Origin: Solibacillus faecavium
GTDB lineage: Bacteria; Bacillota; Bacilli; Bacillales_A; Planococcaceae
NCBI RefSeq assembly: GCF_014836905.1
Contig: NZ_JACSPZ010000004.1
Span: 62,001 to 126,000 of the forward strand
DNA length: 64,000 nt
Reading direction: 5' to 3'
The notes beneath the pieces were generated by a model. It was given only the letters and a program-made list of their open reading frames with translations. It made no database searches and was not told the origin of the DNA. The translations under genes were made by a program, and so were the position numbers. This document shows positions 54,492 to 63,209 of the stretch, piece after piece (the first letter of the stretch is position 1; each line of letters starts with the position of its first letter).

Positions 54492-55838
54492 CTAATACTG
54501 AAATACTAAATAACCGAGAACGAGCACAATTACTGCCGGTACTACAAAGGTCATTAGAATTCGATAGGTTCTGTAAAAGCCTTCCCCCATTTTACTCCCC
54601 TGTAACAACTCACTTTTAACAATATTTTTATCCATAATATGCATAATAAAAATTGCTATTAGTAAATTGCCGACCGGTAAAATTACATTTGACACAACAA
54701 AATCAGTAAAATCAAAAATACTTCGGCCAAATATTGATACATCACCTAGTGTACTGTATGTCAGTGTCGATGGAATTGAAGCGATAAAAACAAGTACACC
54801 AATAATCATCGTAATTTGAGCGCGGGTAATATTCCACTTCTCGATTATTGCTGCTACTATAATTTCATACATACTGAAGGATGAAGTTAACGTCGCAAAT
54901 AAAAATAATATTAAAAACATCGCAAGGAACACTTCTCCAAATGGCATCTGTGAGAATGCAGCCGGCAATACCATAAATAATAATGGCGGTCCGCTTGCTA
55001 CTTCCATATCAAAAGCAAAGACGACCGGGAAAATGGCCAAACCTGCTAAAAATGAAACAAAAATACTCAACCCTACAACTGACCCCGCTGAATTTGGTAA
55101 GCTCACATCTTTCTTTAAATAAGAACTATATGTAACTAAACAAGAAAATCCAACTGCGAGCGCAAAAAATGATTGCCCTAAAGCATATAGTATCGATTCA
55201 CCTGTGATGTTCGAAAAGTCCGGATACAAGAAAAACTTGATTCCTTCCATCGCGCCATCAAGCGTAACAGCTCTAATTACCAAAATAAAGAACATAATAA
55301 ATAAAAGCGGCATCATAAACTTATTCGCTTTTTCAATTCCGTTCTGTACACCTAGTGCGATAATGATTACATTGGCAATTGTGAATAATGCTAGTCCTAA
55401 AAGTGCAATCCATGGTGTACCTGTTACTTGTCCAAAAAATGCTCCTGGATCCAATGTCGGCTCAATAACATTACCAACTACTGAGACGCCACTATATACA
55501 AAAATCCAGCCACCTACAACACTATAAAACGATAATAACAGGAAACATCCTAATATACCGAGCTTTCCGATCCATGCCCAAACTTTTGGGTTTGGCGAAA
55601 GAACTTTATACGCAGTAACCGCTTCTTTTTGCGCGGCACGCCCGATAATATATTCTGATAAAAGCATCGGTAAACCAATTATTAATGTTAGTACTACAAA
55701 AATTAAAAAGAATGCGCCGCCTCCACTTTGACCGGCTACGTAGGGCATCTTCCATATCGCCCCAAGCCCTATCGCTGCGCCCGCTGACGCTAATACAAAT
55801 CCTAACTTGCTTGACCACTGTCCTTTACTCTTCTCCAT
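54492..55838 (-). CDS. Neurotransmitter:sodium symporter family transporter (likely tryptophan)
   Basis: The protein has 11-12 transmembrane helices with the LeuT-fold motif ASAGAAIGLGAIWKMPYVAGQSGGGAF in helix 1, where the substrate and sodium ions bind, and IFFLIFVVLTLIIGLP-like helix 2. Family members carry amino acids such as tryptophan or leucine with sodium. Being inside the kynurenine operon, it probably brings in tryptophan. The start is the ATG of MEKSKGQWSSKLG (55838), behind GTGAGG; the frame is open six codons further upstream. Confidence 0.9.
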   Translation of the reverse strand: MEKSKGQWSSKLGFVLASAGAAIGLGAIWKMPYVAGQSGGGAFFLIFVVLTLIIGLPMLLSEYIIGRAAQKEAVTAYKVLSPNPKVWAWIGKLGILGCFLLLSFYSVVGGWIFVYSGVSVVGNVIEPTLDPGAFFGQVTGTPWIALLGLALFTIANVIIIALGVQNGIEKANKFMMPLLFIMFFILVIRAVTLDGAMEGIKFFLYPDFSNITGESILYALGQSFFALAVGFSCLVTYSSYLKKDVSLPNSAGSVVGLSIFVSFLAGLAIFPVVFAFDMEVASGPPLLFMVLPAAFSQMPFGEVFLAMFLILFLFATLTSSFSMYEIIVAAIIEKWNITRAQITMIIGVLVFIASIPSTLTYSTLGDVSIFGRSIFDFTDFVVSNVILPVGNLLIAIFIMHIMDKNIVKSELLQGSKMGEGFYRTYRILMTFVVPAVIVLVLGYLVFQY

Positions 55839-55877
55839 TGACCTCACTCCACTCATACTAAACTAAGCTTAACTAAA

Positions 55878-56735
55878 CTATAACACTGTTCGTAAATCCC
55901 ATAACTCAGGGAAAAAACGATGATCAAGAACTTGACGCAAATAATTGACTCCGGATGATCCACCCGTGCCTACTTTAAAGCCAATAATACGCTCGACCGT
56001 TTTCATATGACGGAATCGCCATTGCTGCAATGAATCTTCTATATCAACCAGCTTTTCGCCGAGCTGGTATAAATCCCAGTACTTATCGGTATTTTCATAG
56101 ACGGTTTTCCATGCAGCAGCAACAGAATCGTCACCACTATATACTACCGAAAAATCTCGATTTAGCAAAGCCTCATTAACTGGTAACCCAGCTTTTGCCA
56201 ATGCTTTGATAGAAACGTCATAAATACTCGGTGCACTATACGCTTCTTTTAATCTGGCCAAAACATCTTTTTCTTTCTCATAAATTTTAAGAATATGAGG
56301 TGTTTTATATCCAAGCGAAAACTCTATTAAACGATATTGATAGCTTTGGAAACCGGATGCTTTTCCAAGATCATCTCGGAACTGCAAATATTCTGCAGGT
56401 GTCATTGTCGCTAGCACATCCCATGCCTGAATAATTTGCATTTGGATTTTTGAAACTCTTGCCAGCATTTTAAAAGCCGGCTGCATTTCACCACGTTCAA
56501 TTGCTTGAATCGCACCTTGCATTTCATGAATAATCAGTTTCATCCAAAGCTCGCTTACTTGATGAATAATGATAAATAGCATTTCATCGTGGTGATTGGA
56601 CAGGCGGTTTTGATTGTTTAAAATAGCGTCTAAGCTTAAGTACTCGCCATATGTCATATCCTCGCGAAAATCCGTATGAATGCCCTTTTCACTGTTTAAT
56701 TTTTGCTGTAAATCCGAAATCGAACGCTTTTCCAT
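55878..56735 (-). CDS. kynA: Tryptophan 2,3-dioxygenase
   Basis: KynA is a heme enzyme that opens the indole ring of tryptophan to N-formylkynurenine. The 285-residue product starts the conserved region with [20 protein letters not shown], then [36 protein letters not shown], and ends with [25 protein letters not shown]. These are TDO hallmarks including the heme histidine region. It lies 11 bp after kynU. Confidence 0.96.
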   Translation of the reverse strand: MEKRSISDLQQKLNSEKGIHTDFREDMTYGEYLSLDAILNNQNRLSNHHDEMLFIIIHQVSELWMKLIIHEMQGAIQAIERGEMQPAFKMLARVSKIQMQIIQAWDVLATMTPAEYLQFRDDLGKASGFQSYQYRLIEFSLGYKTPHILKIYEKEKDVLARLKEAYSAPSIYDVSIKALAKAGLPVNEALLNRDFSVVYSGDDSVAAAWKTVYENTDKYWDLYQLGEKLVDIEDSLQQWRFRHMKTVERIIGFKVGTGGSSGVNYLRQVLDHRFFPELWDLRTVL

Positions 56736-56746
56736 TAAACCACTCC

Positions 56747-58006
56747 TTATGCAATAATATCTCGCTTATTCTCATGATTCTCATAAGTTTTATTAATAAC
56801 AATATCTTTTAAAATTTGTACTGCCCGCCAAACTTCTTCAAAGGAATTATATAGCGCAACAGGTGCCAGGCGGATACCATTTGGTGCACGGAAATCCGGT
56901 ACGACTCCATTTCCCTTTAAAGCTTTACAAATCCTAGCAGCCTCGTCATGCACTAAAAACAGATGGCCCCCTCGTGTTTCATCAAGCGGGTTACCGAATG
57001 TAAATGTATTTGGCATTTCGTGCATAATGCATTCCATCATATAATCTGTTAAAGCAAGCGACTTTTCACGTACAGCATCAATACCTACTTCTGCAAAAAT
57101 GGAAAGTGCACCTTCAATAGGCGCCAGACTTAATATATGAGGTGTCCCAATTTGGTAAGCCCCTGCATGAGGCGCTGTCGAAATCGTTGTCGTTAAATCA
57201 AATTGTTTTTCCTTTGCCGAGCCGAACCAGCCGGCTAAACCAGGTGCTGTACCAAAGTGCTTTTCATGGACAAACAAACCTGCAACTGATCCCGGGCCCC
57301 CATTTAAATGCTTATAATTGCACCAAAATGCAAAGTCTGCACCAATTTCATGAAGCTGATGTGGAATCGAGCCGATTGAATGGCATAAATCAAAGCCAAC
57401 GATAATGTCTCGTTCGTGAGCCGCTTTCGTAATTGCCTGTAAATCCAGCACTTGCCCACTGCGATATAACACAGCCGGTAAAACAGCGACTGCTACATCA
57501 TCAGTCATTGCTTCAATAATTGCTTCAGTTGTAATTGTTTGCCCATTCTCACTTTTTACGAGCTTCATATGGCTTTCCGGTAAATTATGTAGCGCAATTT
57601 GACTGGCAATCGCATATAAGTCAGACGGGAAATTCAGCTCATCTGCCAAAATTTTATTCCGCTTCTCGGTAGGTTTGAAAAATGTAGTAAGTAGCTGGTG
57701 TAAGTTCGTCGTAGTTGAACCGGTTAATACGACTTCCTCACTTTTTGCGCCAACAAGTGGTGCACAGTATTCACCGAGCTTTTCAGACAAATAAAACCAC
57801 GGATGCTCCCCACTCGTCCAGCCATCAATTCCGTAATACTTCCATGAGTCAAGCAGGGTCAGTACCGATAGTTCTGCACGCTTTGAAAGCAGTCCTAGTG
57901 AATTGCCGTCTAAATAGATTTGACCTTCTTTTTTATAAAACTCATCGGCATATTTCCGAAGTGGATCCTGTTGATCTAGTAATCTTGCTTTTTCAATTGT
58001 GGACAT
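56747..58006 (-). CDS. kynU: Kynureninase
   Basis: KynU cleaves kynurenine to anthranilate and alanine with PLP. The 419-residue enzyme has [14 protein letters not shown] at the N-terminus, [52 protein letters not shown], with the PLP lysine in NYKHLNGG, and [16 protein letters not shown]. It leads the operon, which therefore converts tryptophan to anthranilate; no anthranilate-degrading or NAD-synthesis genes are seen next to it. Confidence 0.96.
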   Translation of the reverse strand: MSTIEKARLLDQQDPLRKYADEFYKKEGQIYLDGNSLGLLSKRAELSVLTLLDSWKYYGIDGWTSGEHPWFYLSEKLGEYCAPLVGAKSEEVVLTGSTTTNLHQLLTTFFKPTEKRNKILADELNFPSDLYAIASQIALHNLPESHMKLVKSENGQTITTEAIIEAMTDDVAVAVLPAVLYRSGQVLDLQAITKAAHERDIIVGFDLCHSIGSIPHQLHEIGADFAFWCNYKHLNGGPGSVAGLFVHEKHFGTAPGLAGWFGSAKEKQFDLTTTISTAPHAGAYQIGTPHILSLAPIEGALSIFAEVGIDAVREKSLALTDYMMECIMHEMPNTFTFGNPLDETRGGHLFLVHDEAARICKALKGNGVVPDFRAPNGIRLAPVALYNSFEEVWRAVQILKDIVINKTYENHENKRDIIA

Positions 58007-58036
58007 CTTTTCACCTCTTCATTATTACTTACTATT

Positions 58037-58065
58037 ATCGTACGAAGGAATAGATTTATTGTCAA
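58037..58065 (-). promoter_or_regulatory. kyn operon promoter
   Basis: On the minus strand a perfect TTGACA (complement of 58060-58065) and TACGAT (complement of 58037-58042) are 17 bp apart, about 30 bp before kynU. Confidence 0.7.
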
Positions 58066-58086
58066 AGTATTCTGAAACCAAATCCA

Positions 58087-58965
58087 TTAATTTAATATAA
58101 ACATTGAATATAAATAAACCGGAACAAGAAGGCCTATCAATAAAAATGATAGTTTGCGCCAATTATTTTTCCCGTATTTATTTTCAATCAAAATATTGAT
58201 GCCGGCTACAGCAAGACTGCTGCCGACAATCCACATAAAATGAATATGGGGTGTGATAAACAGGAGGATAAGCAAGCTTAATAAATAGAATAACGTCAGC
58301 ACACTTTGTCCTGTATGGGAATGCTTAGGTAACTTTCTTTTTGGATCCGATTTATCACGCATTTGGCGATCAGCGTATGCATAACTACCGATTAATAAAA
58401 CAAACAGTGAATAAAACGCTACAGAGTGTAGAGTAGTCGGTTGATCATACTGAATAAGCGGTATACCCGAACCATCTTCCAATTTATAATACTGTCCTGT
58501 TGAAGCATCTTCATAGTAGATATTTCGAGAATCCAAATGTTGATAATACAGCTTAGATGTATCGTCGCTGAAATTAAACCGGTAAGAAGAATAAATTACC
58601 GAAGTTGCATCCGGTTTATCAGTTATTTGTAGTTGATTGTATACTTTCCAAATCTCATCCAATGCTTTCTCATTTGTCACCCGATTTACATGTAACTGCA
58701 GCGCGGACTTCGGATTCCCCTTTCCATTTACTGTATAAACAGAAATTAGTTGGCTATCATTAGTAGTTGTTGCCGTTTGATTATCGAGAGGAGTAGTTGC
58801 AATTAAAAACATTGTAATACCTACAATGCTGACGATTAATGCAAATATACGCCAATCAACAACCTTTTGCTTGCTGCGCCTTATTATCTTGTTAAGATCA
58901 GCCTGTTTTTTTTCCTCATCTACTTTAATATTGCGTAAGGTTTTTAAATGCTTCTCTTCAAACAT
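58087..58965 (-). CDS. Membrane partner of the ECF sigma factor (possible anti-sigma)
   Basis: The product has a cytoplasmic basic N-terminus (about 1-38), a transmembrane helix (about 40-60), an extracytoplasmic domain (about 65-175) with YSSYRFNFSDDTSKLYY, and three further C-terminal helices. It is not a recognised anti-sigma domain, but its start overlaps the sigma-factor stop by 8 bases (ATGTTTGA), with GGGAGGGG before it, so it is translationally coupled. Regulation of the sigma factor is inferred from this context. The ATG at 58965 was chosen over an upstream TTG. Confidence 0.7.
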   Translation of the reverse strand: MFEEKHLKTLRNIKVDEEKKQADLNKIIRRSKQKVVDWRIFALIVSIVGITMFLIATTPLDNQTATTTNDSQLISVYTVNGKGNPKSALQLHVNRVTNEKALDEIWKVYNQLQITDKPDATSVIYSSYRFNFSDDTSKLYYQHLDSRNIYYEDASTGQYYKLEDGSGIPLIQYDQPTTLHSVAFYSLFVLLIGSYAYADRQMRDKSDPKRKLPKHSHTGQSVLTLFYLLSLLILLFITPHIHFMWIVGSSLAVAGINILIENKYGKNNWRKLSFLLIGLLVPVYLYSMFILN

Positions 58966-59434
58966 CTTTTTCCCCTCCCAACAATTCACGCAATACCTTT
59001 AAACCGCGCGCCGTATTATTTTTCACCTTTACTTCACTACAGTTTAAAATCATCGCCGTCTCTTTTACCGAATATTCTTCGATATAGCGAAGGATAACTA
59101 CTTCCCGATAGTTCCATTTAATTTTTTGTAACGCGCCATAGAGCTTTTCGATTTCTGCATTGCGCTCAATGATTTCTTCTGGTAAACCTTCCTTTGCAAT
59201 AGGTTCTGAATTTAATTGAAAAAATCCAATAATTTTTTTCCTGCGGTAATGATCATATACAAGATTTCGTGCGATTTTCAGCAAATATGTACGTTCATAC
59301 TCGGTATAATTTTTATGATAAAAACGGTAAAAGGTTTCTTGCAAAAGATCATGTGTTAACTCTTGATCATTTGTTAAATAACGTATGTATTTATAAACAG
59401 CTTCGTAATTGTCCTCAAAAACTTCACGTCGCAA
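58958..59434 (-). CDS. ECF-type RNA polymerase sigma factor
   Basis: The 158-residue sigma-70 family protein has region 2 (YIRYLTNDQELTHDLLQETFYRFY, LLKIARNLVYDHYRRKK) and region 4 (YREVVILRYIEEYSVKETAMILNCSEVKVKNNTARGLKVLRELL). ECF factors direct stress or envelope regulons. The start is TTG with GGAAGGAGG upstream. A weak autoregulatory promoter (TGATTC, then CGTCTT 16 bp on) and a dyad GAATCA-CTT-TGATTC (59480-59494) lie just upstream. The target regulon is unknown. Confidence 0.92.
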   Translation of the reverse strand: MRREVFEDNYEAVYKYIRYLTNDQELTHDLLQETFYRFYHKNYTEYERTYLLKIARNLVYDHYRRKKIIGFFQLNSEPIAKEGLPEEIIERNAEIEKLYGALQKIKWNYREVVILRYIEEYSVKETAMILNCSEVKVKNNTARGLKVLRELLGGEKDV

Positions 59435-59790
59435 AAAATCAGCCTCCTTCCTCTATAAAGACGAGTGACATACAATTTGGAATCACTTTGATTCACCACT
59501 ATAAGTTGGCGGTGACAAAATTGGAAAAATAAGATTTTCTAATGAAGTGCGTTCTGCCGCCTCGCGATAGCGCAAGCGGCATGGTTAGGTAGTTTTTACT
59601 TCACTTTATAACGAGGGCAAAATTTTGGGATTGGTGGGCCTCGCAAACGGTAATAAAGGCAGTGATAAAGACATGTATCACGTGGCTTTATCGCTGTCTT
59701 GCCGCAGCCCACCAATCAAGTGGAATTTTATTAGAAAAGCAACCCCATGTTATGGTGATGAGCCATCACTTTGTTTCTATGTAAAAAATT
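59435..59790. other. Structured intergenic region
   Basis: No convincing gene lies here. Several inverted repeats of unusually high GC occur: TGCCGC/GCGGCA (59555-59560, 59576-59581), with an inner CGC/GCG; perfect 11-mers GATTGGTGGGC (59629-59639) and GCCCACCAATC (59707-59717); and between the latter GGCAGTGATAAAG (59658-59670) pairing with CTTTATCGCTGTC (59686-59698). The whole looks like a folded RNA or a dispersed repeat. Confidence 0.5.
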
Positions 59791-59832
59791 ACAAAAATAA
59801 AACCCCATGCAATTTTTCGATTGCACAGGGTT
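59791..59832 (-). terminator. Terminator of the 59-residue gene
   Basis: AACCCCATGCAA (59801-59812) pairs with TTGCACAGGGTT (59821-59832), with one mismatch; TTATTTTTG follows on the minus strand, 14 bp after the stop. Confidence 0.8.
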
Positions 59833-59845
59833 TCAAATTGCCTAA

Positions 59846-60025
59846 TTATACGCCCATTTTACGACGTGTGTTGCTCGTTTTTTTCGTTTGTTGACTTTTC
59901 ATCTTTTTCGTTGAAGTGTCACCTTTTAAATTGCCCTTGCCGTTATTGGCATTGTTTTTCTTAGCTTCTAATTGTTGTTTCACAAGTTCCTGTAAGCTTA
60001 ATTTCTTTTTCTCTTGCTCAGACAT
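59846..60025 (-). CDS. Small Lys/Gln/Asn-rich hydrophilic protein
   Basis: The 59-residue product (MSEQEKKKLSLQELVKQQLE at the start) is strongly basic and hydrophilic, with NNANNGKGN and a Lys/Thr/Ser-rich tail; it is probably disordered after the first helix. The family is not recognised. I start at the second ATG (60025), 7 nt after GGAGG, since the first ATG is 1 nt from it. Its own terminator supports a real gene. Confidence 0.65.
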   Translation of the reverse strand: MSEQEKKKLSLQELVKQQLEAKKNNANNGKGNLKGDTSTKKMKSQQTKKTSNTRRKMGV

Positions 60026-60136
60026 ATTCATACCTCCTCATTTACCTTCTCCACTTAGTATAAATCGAGGTTCACTCATTTGTAAAAGAAATGATGCATT
60101 TTCCCAATTTAAATTTAAACCAATGACGAATACTCA

Positions 60137-60168
60137 TAAAAATAGTCTCCTACTAGTTGTAAGAGACT
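60137..60168 (-). terminator. Terminator of the pst-phoU-regulator operon
   Basis: AGTCTCCTAC (60144-60153) pairs with GTAAGAGACT (60159-60168), with one wobble, and ATTTTTATG follows on the minus strand. The hairpin overlaps the last codons of the response regulator gene. Confidence 0.75.
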
Positions 60169-60860
60169 TCCTTTGTCGGGGAATTAAAGTAATATCCAAT
60201 TCCGCTTTTCGTTTTTATCCATTTAGGGGAGCTTGGCTGTTCTTCAATTTTTTCTCGTAGTCTTCGGATATGTACATCGACTGTACGCCGATCACCTTTA
60301 GTAAAGTCCAGTATATCAATGATTTCTTCACGGGATTTAATATTTCCAGGCTGCTCTAGTAAATGCAGCAGCAATTTAAATTCACGCTTCGTTAATGGAA
60401 TCTCTACTTCATCTTTAAATACTTTAAAGGTTACTAAATCGACACGGAACGGCCCAATTAATAGTTCTGATATACGCTCCTGTTGCCGAATTTCTTTTTC
60501 ATGACGTTTTAAATGGATCCGAAGACGAGTGAGCATTTCACGGAACCCAAACGGTTTACGAATGTATTCCGTTGCACCAATCTCAAGGGCAAGCACAATA
60601 TCCAACTCATCTGTACGGGCACTTATCATAATGATTGGAAAATCGTGCTCGAAACGAATTTGACGGCATAATTCGATCCCTTCAATATCGGGAAGCATCC
60701 AATCCAGCAAAATCGCATCCGGTTCAAACGCTTTAATAACTTGCATAATATTTTTCCCATTTTTAACGCAATGAACTTCATAGCCGTCCTTTACTAAATA
60801 AATACGCAGTAAATTCACTAAATTTTCGTCATCTTCAACGACTAATATTTTTTTCGTCAT
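60153..60860 (-). CDS. OmpR/PhoB-type response regulator
   Basis: The 235-residue regulator has a receiver domain with D53 as phospho-acceptor (LLDWMLPDIEG), S80 and K102 (EYIRKPFGF). The winged-helix output domain (about 130-230) contains LTKREFKLLLHLLEQ and RTVDVHIRRLREKI. Its place 22 bp after phoU suggests control of phosphate genes, as PhoB/PhoP do. No histidine kinase follows; the transcript ends at a terminator overlapping the stop. Whether it is the genome's PhoP cannot be told from the window. Confidence 0.9.
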   Translation of the reverse strand: MTKKILVVEDDENLVNLLRIYLVKDGYEVHCVKNGKNIMQVIKAFEPDAILLDWMLPDIEGIELCRQIRFEHDFPIIMISARTDELDIVLALEIGATEYIRKPFGFREMLTRLRIHLKRHEKEIRQQERISELLIGPFRVDLVTFKVFKDEVEIPLTKREFKLLLHLLEQPGNIKSREEIIDILDFTKGDRRTVDVHIRRLREKIEEQPSSPKWIKTKSGIGYYFNSPTKEVSYN

Positions 60861-60882
60861 TAATGATTCCCCGCTTCTCTAG

Positions 60883-61536
60883 TTAATTTAGGTCAAATAA
60901 CTGCCCTTTAATAAAGTACGCTGTTGATTCCGCCATATTTGTAATATGATCTGCTGCACGCTCAACAAAGCGATTAATGAAAAGCAACTGCAAAGTCTGC
61001 TCCGTATCTTCTGGACTTTCTTTTAAAAACTCTGTCAGTACCGCATAATTTTCATGGTTTTTTTGATCGACTTTATCGTCAAGCTCACCTACTGCTTTTG
61101 CTAAAGCAATATCTTCCTCGATGAAAGCAGTCATCGATTTTTTCAGCATATCCATTGAGATATTTTTCATTTCAACTAAGGATGTTTTTGCCAATATAGA
61201 ATCGGTTTTGCTAATTCTGATCGTCGCTTTTGCTGTATTTACGGCAAAATCCGCTATACGCTCGATGTTGGAAGACATTTTAATCATACTAATAATACGA
61301 CGTAAGTCACGAGCTACAGGCTGTTCTTTCGCCATCAACCAAATTGCCATTTGATTGATCTCATTTTCCAGGTCATCTATGGACGAATCTTCTTCAATAA
61401 CTGCTAACGCTAATACCATGTCCTGTTCTTCTAAGGCTTTAAACGCTTTTTCCATTGCTGCAACCGTCAAGTCAACCATTTCACCCATCTTATTTTGTAA
61501 CTCGAGCATGTTCTTTTCGAAATTTTCGCGAATCAT
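60883..61536 (-). CDS. phoU: Phosphate signalling protein PhoU
   Basis: PhoU links Pst transporter state to the phosphate two-component system. The 217-residue protein consists of two three-helix-bundle repeats, each with the metal-binding acidic pattern (VIEEDSSIDDLENEIN in the first, GELDDKVDQKNHENY in the second). NIERIADFAVNTAKA and RFVERAADHITNMAEST are diagnostic. It lies 15 bp after pstB. Confidence 0.96.
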   Translation of the reverse strand: MIRENFEKNMLELQNKMGEMVDLTVAAMEKAFKALEEQDMVLALAVIEEDSSIDDLENEINQMAIWLMAKEQPVARDLRRIISMIKMSSNIERIADFAVNTAKATIRISKTDSILAKTSLVEMKNISMDMLKKSMTAFIEEDIALAKAVGELDDKVDQKNHENYAVLTEFLKESPEDTEQTLQLLFINRFVERAADHITNMAESTAYFIKGQLFDLN

Positions 61537-61551
61537 CCGTAAATCCCCCTC

Positions 61552-62367
61552 TTATCCGAATCGTCCTGTTACATAGTCTTCTGTACGCTCATCTTTTGGT
61601 GTCGAGAAAATCACATTTGTATCATCATATTCAACAACCTCGCCATTTAAGAAGAACGCTGTTTTATCACTAATACGTGCTGCTTGCTGCATGTTGTGCG
61701 TTACAATAACAATTGTATAATCTTTTTTCATTTGCGTGATTAATTCTTCTACTTTTAATGTAGAAATTGGATCAAGCGCTGAAGTTGGTTCATCCATTAA
61801 TATTACATCCGGCTTCATTGCGATAGCACGAGCTATACATATACGTTGTTGCTGACCTCCGGATAATCCTAAAGCAGAAGATTTTAAACGGTCTTTTACT
61901 TCGTCCCAAATGGCAGCACCGCGTAAAGATTCCTCAACTATTTCATTTAGAATTTTTTTATTTTTAATCCCTTGCATACGTGGACCATAGGCTACATTAT
62001 CATAAATGCTCATTGGGAATAGATTCGACTTTTGGAACACCATCCCTACTTTTGTACGCAGTTTTATAACATCATTCGATTCATATACATTTTCACCATC
62101 AATATGAATATTACCGATTACACGTACACCGTCAATCAGGTCATTCATACGATTTAAAGTGCGCAAAAATGTTGACTTACCACAACCAGATGGACCGATT
62201 AATGCTGTTACTTCCTTTTCTTTTATATCTAAATTGACATTGTATAATGCCTGTTTTTCACCGTAAAATAAATTTAAGTCATTTACTTGTATTTTCGTGG
62301 CAAATTCGTCCGTCGTTGCAGTTGTTGTTGAATTGAAGATTGATGCCTCTGATACGATCATAGTCAT
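61552..62367 (-). CDS. pstB: Phosphate ABC transporter ATPase PstB
   Basis: PstB powers high-affinity phosphate import. The 271-residue protein has Walker [21 protein letters not shown], signature [15 protein letters not shown] and Walker [16 protein letters not shown]. It carries about 22 additional N-terminal residues (Ser/Thr-rich) before the ABC domain begins at [12 protein letters not shown]. The ribosome site AAGGAG precedes ATG. It follows pstA by 16 bp. Confidence 0.97.
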   Translation of the reverse strand: MTMIVSEASIFNSTTTATTDEFATKIQVNDLNLFYGEKQALYNVNLDIKEKEVTALIGPSGCGKSTFLRTLNRMNDLIDGVRVIGNIHIDGENVYESNDVIKLRTKVGMVFQKSNLFPMSIYDNVAYGPRMQGIKNKKILNEIVEESLRGAAIWDEVKDRLKSSALGLSGGQQQRICIARAIAMKPDVILMDEPTSALDPISTLKVEELITQMKKDYTIVIVTHNMQQAARISDKTAFFLNGEVVEYDDTNVIFSTPKDERTEDYVTGRFG

Positions 62368-62383
62368 GTTAATTTAGCTCCTT

Positions 62384-63208
62384 TTAATAATCTGCTTTGT
62401 TTAATTTTTTTGAAATATACGTTGCCGATAAATTCAGCACTAAAATAATGACGATTAATACGATACCAACAGCAGCTGCAAGACCGATATCGCCAGCCTC
62501 CTGCGTAACTAAAAATGAATGTACAGTTAATGTACGGGCAGATGAGAATATACTAGTTGGCATAGCCGCTACTGTACCAGCCGTTAAGAAAATTGCCGCC
62601 GATTCCCCTACGATACGACCAATTGACAGGATAATACCTGATAAAATACCTGGCATTGCACTTGGTAGGATTATTTTAATTAGTGTCTGCAATTTTGTCG
62701 TTCCTAATGCAAGTGAACCTTCACGATATGTTGTCGGTACTGTCTTTAATGCTTCTTCAGTTGTTCGGATAACAACTGGTAATACGATGATTGTTAAAGT
62801 TAGTGATGCTGCGATAATAGACATTCCTAGCTTTAAAATCGCTACAAAGAATACGGCACCGAATAGACCATAAATAATGGATGGTATCCCTGTTAAACTT
62901 TCCGTTGCAAAACGAATGATGCGGACTAGACGACCTTGTTTTGCGTACTCTTGTAAGTAAACAGCCGCTAAAATTCCGATTGGTGTTGCAATGGCTAATG
63001 AAATTAAAATTGTTAATATTGTTGTGACGATCATCGGGAAAATACCGCCGCCACCTGTTGGTGAATAATCACCGAATATAAAATCAAAGCTGATGTATGA
63101 AAAACCTTTATAGAATATATAGCCCACGATTATAACTAGGACAGCTACCGAAACAAATGCGGAACCCCAAAGTAATCCACGGAGCATATTATCTTTAAAT
63201 TGTCGCAT
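62384..63208 (-). CDS. pstA: Phosphate ABC transporter permease PstA
   Basis: The 274-residue permease has six transmembrane helices and the EAA loop (VPTTYREGSLALGTTKLQTLIKIILPSAMPGI). FGDYSPTGGGGIFPMIVTT and ESLTGIPSIIYGLFG are typical of PstA. It lies 1 bp after pstC and pairs with it as the membrane channel. Confidence 0.96.
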   Translation of the reverse strand: MRQFKDNMLRGLLWGSAFVSVAVLVIIVGYIFYKGFSYISFDFIFGDYSPTGGGGIFPMIVTTILTILISLAIATPIGILAAVYLQEYAKQGRLVRIIRFATESLTGIPSIIYGLFGAVFFVAILKLGMSIIAASLTLTIIVLPVVIRTTEEALKTVPTTYREGSLALGTTKLQTLIKIILPSAMPGILSGIILSIGRIVGESAAIFLTAGTVAAMPTSIFSSARTLTVHSFLVTQEAGDIGLAAAVGIVLIVIILVLNLSATYISKKLNKADY

Positions 63209-63209
63209 G

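Noticed and set aside
59625-59894. 89-codon plus-strand frame across the structured intergenic region
   Set aside because: It crosses two strong inverted repeats, the terminator of the opposing gene and part of that gene; no ribosome site of note precedes it.
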